A DNA stretch of 5,766 nucleotides. Source: Candidatus Omnitrophota bacterium (GTDB taxonomy: Bacteria; Omnitrophota; Gorgyraeia; Gygaellales; Profunditerraquicolaceae). Below are positions 4,301-5,766 of this stretch, in pieces (the first letter of the stretch is position 1; each line of letters opens with the position of its first letter). The stretch spans positions 1-5,766 of the forward strand of contig JAQTMD010000102.1 of assembly GCA_028714595.1 (NCBI GenBank), read 5' to 3'. The translations under genes were made by a program, and so were the position numbers. The notes under the pieces are model-generated. The model ran no database searches and was not told the DNA's origin. It saw only the letters and a list, made by a program, of their open reading frames with translations.

Positions 4301-5766
4301 CGGCCTTGGCCTTGAACTCCGTGCAGGTCAGGAAATAGTCTTTGATCTGCTCAAGGCTCATACCGTTGTTGAAGTTAGATACCCAGTTTGCCAGGCCTGC
4401 GGCATCGGATTGCCGTCCCAGGATGACATGGTAGAACTCTTCGATCTGCATGGCCGCGAAAGTCTGCGTTGGATTGGAGCTGATCTTGAGGAGCCACTCT
4501 TCCTTTTCCGCGGCAGTCGCTTCCCTGCCCATGATGGTCTGATAGTAATCGTCGATCTGCTGCTCATACCCCATGCGCTCAAGTTTCATTGCCGCTTCTG
4601 CGGGGTCAAGCCCGGCCAGATATTCCGCCGCCTCATCCGCGGACTTGGCTGACAGGTCAGGCTCGATGCCCAGGTTCACCTTAAGAACGTCCGCGCCGAT
4701 GGCATTTGTCTTCTCGGCATTTTCCAGGATCGTCGCGGTCTTTGCGGTGCCGAGCTTTCCCAGTATCTCGGCGGATTTGTCCGCTGCGATCGCTCCGCTG
4801 GCAAAGACCTGCGCGGCGGTGGCCGTGCCCAGGAAATTGAGCACTTTTGCCGCATCGTCCGTCGTAAGAGCGGCGACGGTCGCGTTGATCTCCCTCGAGA
4901 ATGTCTCGACGCCGTCGGCAGATACCGTACTGGTAGCCAGGGTCTCCATATCGGTGGCGCCATGGATGACGCCGTACGTGAATTCCCGTTTCGTAGTCCC
5001 GTTACTCTGCAGGACTTCCCGTATTGCAGACGGGGTAAAGCCTAATATTTTACTGTAGTATTCGGATTCCAGGGTGGTCAACGGCCGGCTATATGCCAGC
5101 AATGCGCCGGTGCCTGCCGTGTTTTTATTCGTATTGAGGTACGTAACGACTTCTTTGATATTCGCGGCCCGGTCGGCGTCAAGAGCGGTCAATGCCGTCA
5201 TGATATCGGCATAGGACTCGGGGAAATTCACCAATAATTTTGCCGCATTGGTCAAAGTCAGGGCGCTGCCGTCCAGCAATGCGGCGGCCTTGGCCGGGTC
5301 CATGTCGGCCAAGATCCCCGACAGGCTATTGATCCGGTTGATTTCCACCGAGTCCAGGTCATAATACTTGTAAGGGCCGTTGTCGACAGGGGACTTGTCG
5401 ATGCCGAACAATTGATTCGCTATCGTTGCTGCCCGGTCTGCCGAAAGGCCGTTCCACAGAACAGTGAGTTCCTGGCTCCTCGACTGGGTCAAGAGCACGC
5501 TGGCCAGCGCCGCGCTGAAATTATCATTGGAAACCAGCTCCTGCTTCTGGGACTGGTCCATGCCCGCAAATATCGTCGTCACGCGGTCATTCGTGACATT
5601 GTTATAGAGCGTCTCGGTCTCATAATGGATATTTTTGCCCTCGAGAGGATTCGTGACGGTCAGGAACGTGTTCATCACCGCTGCGAGACTGTCGTTGTCC
5701 ATGACGTTGAGGATATCGGTAACCGCCTGGTCGCTGAAAGCTTGCGGTTGAGTCGTCCTGGCCCCG
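1371..5766 (-). CDS. Giant repeat-rich protein with DUF4214 pair and embedded C39-like cysteine peptidase domain, 5' end beyond window
   Basis: 1464 residues are visible and the frame stays open to the right edge. The first ATG inside the window (5702) has no ribosome-binding site and is preceded by in-frame repeat-like sequence, so the true start lies outside. Numbering here begins at that Met. Alanine-rich helical repeats (consensus L-[ST]-x-[DE]-x-A-A-x-[IVL]-L, resembling MgtE-N/FliG repeats) cover about 40-370 and 485-710. A DUF4214-like pair is at about 380-465. A Tyr/Gly-rich segment with YYD motifs spans about 745-905. A C39-like peptidase domain is at about 905-1030 with C918, H988 and D1006. 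A Ser/Ala/Thr/Val-rich stretch spans about 1065-1205. Two copies of a beta repeat close the protein (1269-1342, 1364-1430), ending in a basic tail. Only two cysteines are present (C460, C918). Export and surface location are likely from composition and DUF4214, but the N-terminus that would prove it is not visible. Its exact function is unknown; it could be an adhesin, an S-layer-like or matrix protein, or a self-processing exoprotein. Confidence 0.92.
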   Translation of the reverse strand, partial: GARTTQPQAFSDQAVTDILNVMDNDSLAAVMNTFLTVTNPLEGKNIHYETETLYNNVTNDRVTTIFAGMDQSQKQELVSNDNFSAALASVLLTQSRSQELTVLWNGLSADRAATIANQLFGIDKSPVDNGPYKYYDLDSVEINRINSLSGILADMDPAKAAALLDGSALTLTNAAKLLVNFPESYADIMTALTALDADRAANIKEVVTYLNTNKNTAGTGALLAYSRPLTTLESEYYSKILGFTPSAIREVLQSNGTTKREFTYGVIHGATDMETLATSTVSADGVETFSREINATVAALTTDDAAKVLNFLGTATAAQVFASGAIAADKSAEILGKLGTAKTATILENAEKTNAIGADVLKVNLGIEPDLSAKSADEAAEYLAGLDPAEAAMKLERMGYEQQIDDYYQTIMGREATAAEKEEWLLKISSNPTQTFAAMQIEEFYHVILGRQSDAAGLANWVSNFNNGMSLEQIKDYFLTCTEFKAKAEQKTEAEYDALLSGTWDGGSRIAEVLASDKVTVAQASGILGAMIDLDTTGSNNQDIAAQALTWEPVDASAAFQGLSAEKAAAVLAGLGTQKAGQVLGSSEMSAEDAGAILAAGSASNSAAVSSVLALLDTTNKGKSDQIRAIIGAVPGKMTSDASAQYLAGLEPAAAQAELVKLTDDEAAAVLASSSLDATSAAKIIKTMAADKAAAYMVSEEMTEEAAIAMLTTLKITDAAKYKEIMAKLALDTADKARVDAITAALATVPDAQKVSATEQTKLQSIFSYTPAFYTKEVLVGTSGAPDSETWKYYDVEGSLIGTRVVSNPGRLTGGGEEAVTIVYDGYKDTYYDRFGTAVATSGSGFGKLSADRAAAVSAVLQGQAVYYKSTNYKYVNSAPYGSTSTLEYYDENFNLLGTQKYSQTNGAGENYGDVFDKTGKKIAEGTPAVAASVASYNCATYSLSTLLAGKSLDEISAALEPYTTNGSTTLLGLEAIADANGLDMEAVKTEFPNLSGTSAAIVHLNSGHYVTLVSSDEAAGTVTYKDNGVLKTMNMADFQSSLSGYALVASSLAGIGIISDAVAAGILGSESDSGESEAAQGLISGPNTTAKMRAMNVSGNEQWSSSNVNGGGINHGLAVSGSTAVTYSVISGTYNALTAVSQDVVKSLVNVGYMISTSLSTSGFTPVTATVSASGIRVVESTSVQAVQLQAAQLGFDAVTVTNAQGVQAVTGVTAKSAVSASMAKALVPRAITADYESKYEHVVTAAELVKAKYGVELNPTDTAGQELLLKTMASQPGSDVKAAVSSSGVTYTVYSRGNIRGPNGRGLINGKTVYSFTYDKNGTVTGGTAEVDEYASGKWSFVGSAGLKPDGTFTISPVVIREQQLKNSVAADDGTDFALSQDGSYVQYLRDDTGSLVGRLTYAFTHDPETNQAVAGEVKQEIYQDSYWVTVKNSTIKEDGSFDFMTELEIQKRSQEARRAAG
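1413..1898 (-). repeat. Two diverged copies of a beta-rich repeat at the C-terminus of the giant protein
   Basis: Copy one (residues about 1269-1342, positions 1898..1677) and copy two (about 1364-1430, positions 1613..1413) align along their length. NGKTVYSFTYD pairs with VGRLTYAFTHD, GGTAEVDEYASGKWSFV with AGEVKQEIYQDSYWVTV, and LKPDGTFTIS with IKEDGSFDFM. The preceding YTVYSRG and YVQYLRDD also correspond. The alternation of polar and hydrophobic residues suggests beta-hairpins. The copies are clearly diverged at DNA level. Position at the extreme C-terminus is typical of anchoring, sorting or ligand-binding modules, but no known sorting signal (LPXTG, PEP-CTERM or similar) is visible. Confidence 0.7.
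2613..2990 (-). other. C39-like (papain-fold) peptidase domain inside the giant protein
   Basis: Residues about 905-1030 match the layout of peptidase family C39, which cleaves after Gly-Gly leaders in bacteriocin exporters and is found as single domains in many exoproteins. The nucleophile candidate is C918 in YNCATYSLSTLLAG, followed by the helper motif TTNGSTTLLGLEAIADANGL. The histidine is H988 in NSGHYVTLV and the acid is D1006 in TVTYKDNG. The domain closes with MNMADFQSSLSGYALV, like the end of C39 domains. The Cys-His distance (70) and His-Asp distance (18) are close to those in ComA-type enzymes. The glutamine expected six residues before the cysteine is absent (S912), and the usual CG is CA, so activity is uncertain. 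No ABC-transporter domains follow, so this is not a bacteriocin exporter. Confidence 0.75.
3573..4250 (-). repeat. Second block of alanine-rich helical repeats in the giant protein
   Basis: Residues about 485-710 carry further copies of the same unit: LSAEKAAAVLAGLG (542), MSAEDAGAILAAG (569), SDASAQYLAGLEPAAAQAEL (619), LTDDEAAAVLAS (641), LDATSAAKIIKTM (655), MAADKAAAYMV (667) and MTEEAAIAMLTTL (681). The spacing is tighter here than in the first block, often about 12-14 residues. A lone further copy, LSADRAAAVSAVL, occurs at 828 inside the Tyr/Gly-rich segment. This block lies between the DUF4214 pair and the beta segment that precedes the peptidase domain. Confidence 0.65.
4308..4580 (-). 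other. DUF4214-like domain pair in the giant protein
   Basis: Residues about 375-465 contain two successive units. The first is YYQTIMGREATAAEKEEW. The second is the clearer one, with FYHVILGRQSDAAGLANW followed by MSLEQIKDYFLTCTEF. The order FYxxILGRxxDxxGLxxW, then GxSxxxI, then FxxSxEF is the DUF4214 signature, known from exported, S-layer-like and cell-surface proteins in many bacteria. The function of the domain is not established. It separates the two blocks of helical repeats and is the best hint that the protein is exported. Confidence 0.8.
4713..5582 (-). repeat. First block of alanine-rich helical repeats in the giant protein
   Basis: Residues about 41-330 contain recurring units such as LSADRAATIANQ (87), MDPAKAAALLDG (134), LDADRAANIK (174), LTTDDAAKVLNFLG (279) and IAADKSAEILGKLG (305). 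Further units, DEAAEYLAGLD (356) and LDPAEAAMKLERM (365), lead into the DUF4214 pair. The pattern of an acidic turn followed by a short Ala/Leu helix resembles the right-handed superhelical repeats of MgtE-N and FliG. That similarity is by eye. Repeats of this sort usually form extended scaffolds or protein-binding surfaces. The units are diverged and irregularly spaced, so this is an old duplication and not a recent DNA tandem array. Confidence 0.65.

Noticed and set aside
5700..5702. ATG at 5702 as the true start of the giant gene
   Set aside because: The frame is open for 21 more codons to the window edge (ending AFSDQAVTDILNV before the Met), this sequence resembles the repeats, no Shine-Dalgarno sequence precedes the ATG, and no signal peptide follows.

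Overview
The window reads as a piece of a moderately GC-rich bacterial chromosome. All recognisable genes lie on the minus strand. From right to left, in the direction of transcription, they are: (1) a very large repeat-rich protein gene, 5' end outside the window (5766..1371); (2) a small PilZ-domain gene (1276..911); (3) a type IV prepilin peptidase gene, 3' end outside the window (656..1). No rRNA, tRNA, CRISPR array, insertion sequence or phage gene was seen. Prepilin peptidase together with a PilZ protein suggests a bacterium with type IV pili or a type II secretion system and cyclic-di-GMP signalling. The giant alanine-rich protein, which carries a C39-like peptidase domain and a DUF4214 pair, is of a kind I associate with uncultured Gram-negative lineages such as Omnitrophota. 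That placement is a weak guess, because no marker gene is present.

Region 1371..5766 is one uninterrupted reading frame of 1464 visible residues that continues beyond the right edge. In protein order it holds: short helical repeats resembling MgtE-N/FliG-type repeats; a DUF4214 pair; a second block of helical repeats; a Tyr/Gly-rich beta segment with 'YYD' motifs; a C39-like papain-fold cysteine peptidase domain with Cys, His and Asp in the expected order; a Ser/Ala/Thr/Val-rich stretch; and two diverged copies of a beta-rich repeat at the C-terminus. A hairpin that could terminate transcription follows its stop codon.

Region 911..1276 encodes a single-domain c-di-GMP receptor (RxxxR and DxSxxG motifs). 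Its start is set by a GAGAGGG ribosome-binding site. Region 657..910 is intergenic. It holds a GC-rich hairpin, a short reading frame with natural-looking amino acid composition that may be a gene remnant, and a good sigma70-type promoter just upstream of the prepilin peptidase. Region 1..656 encodes the prepilin peptidase, with both zinc-type CxxC pairs and both catalytic aspartates.

How the genes work together is inference. The peptidase matures type IV pilins or pseudopilins, the PilZ protein could couple c-di-GMP to pilus or surface behaviour, and the giant protein is plausibly exported or surface-exposed. The three genes are separated by gaps of 94 and 254 bases with apparent terminators and a promoter between them, so they look like neighbours in one functional area more than a tight operon.
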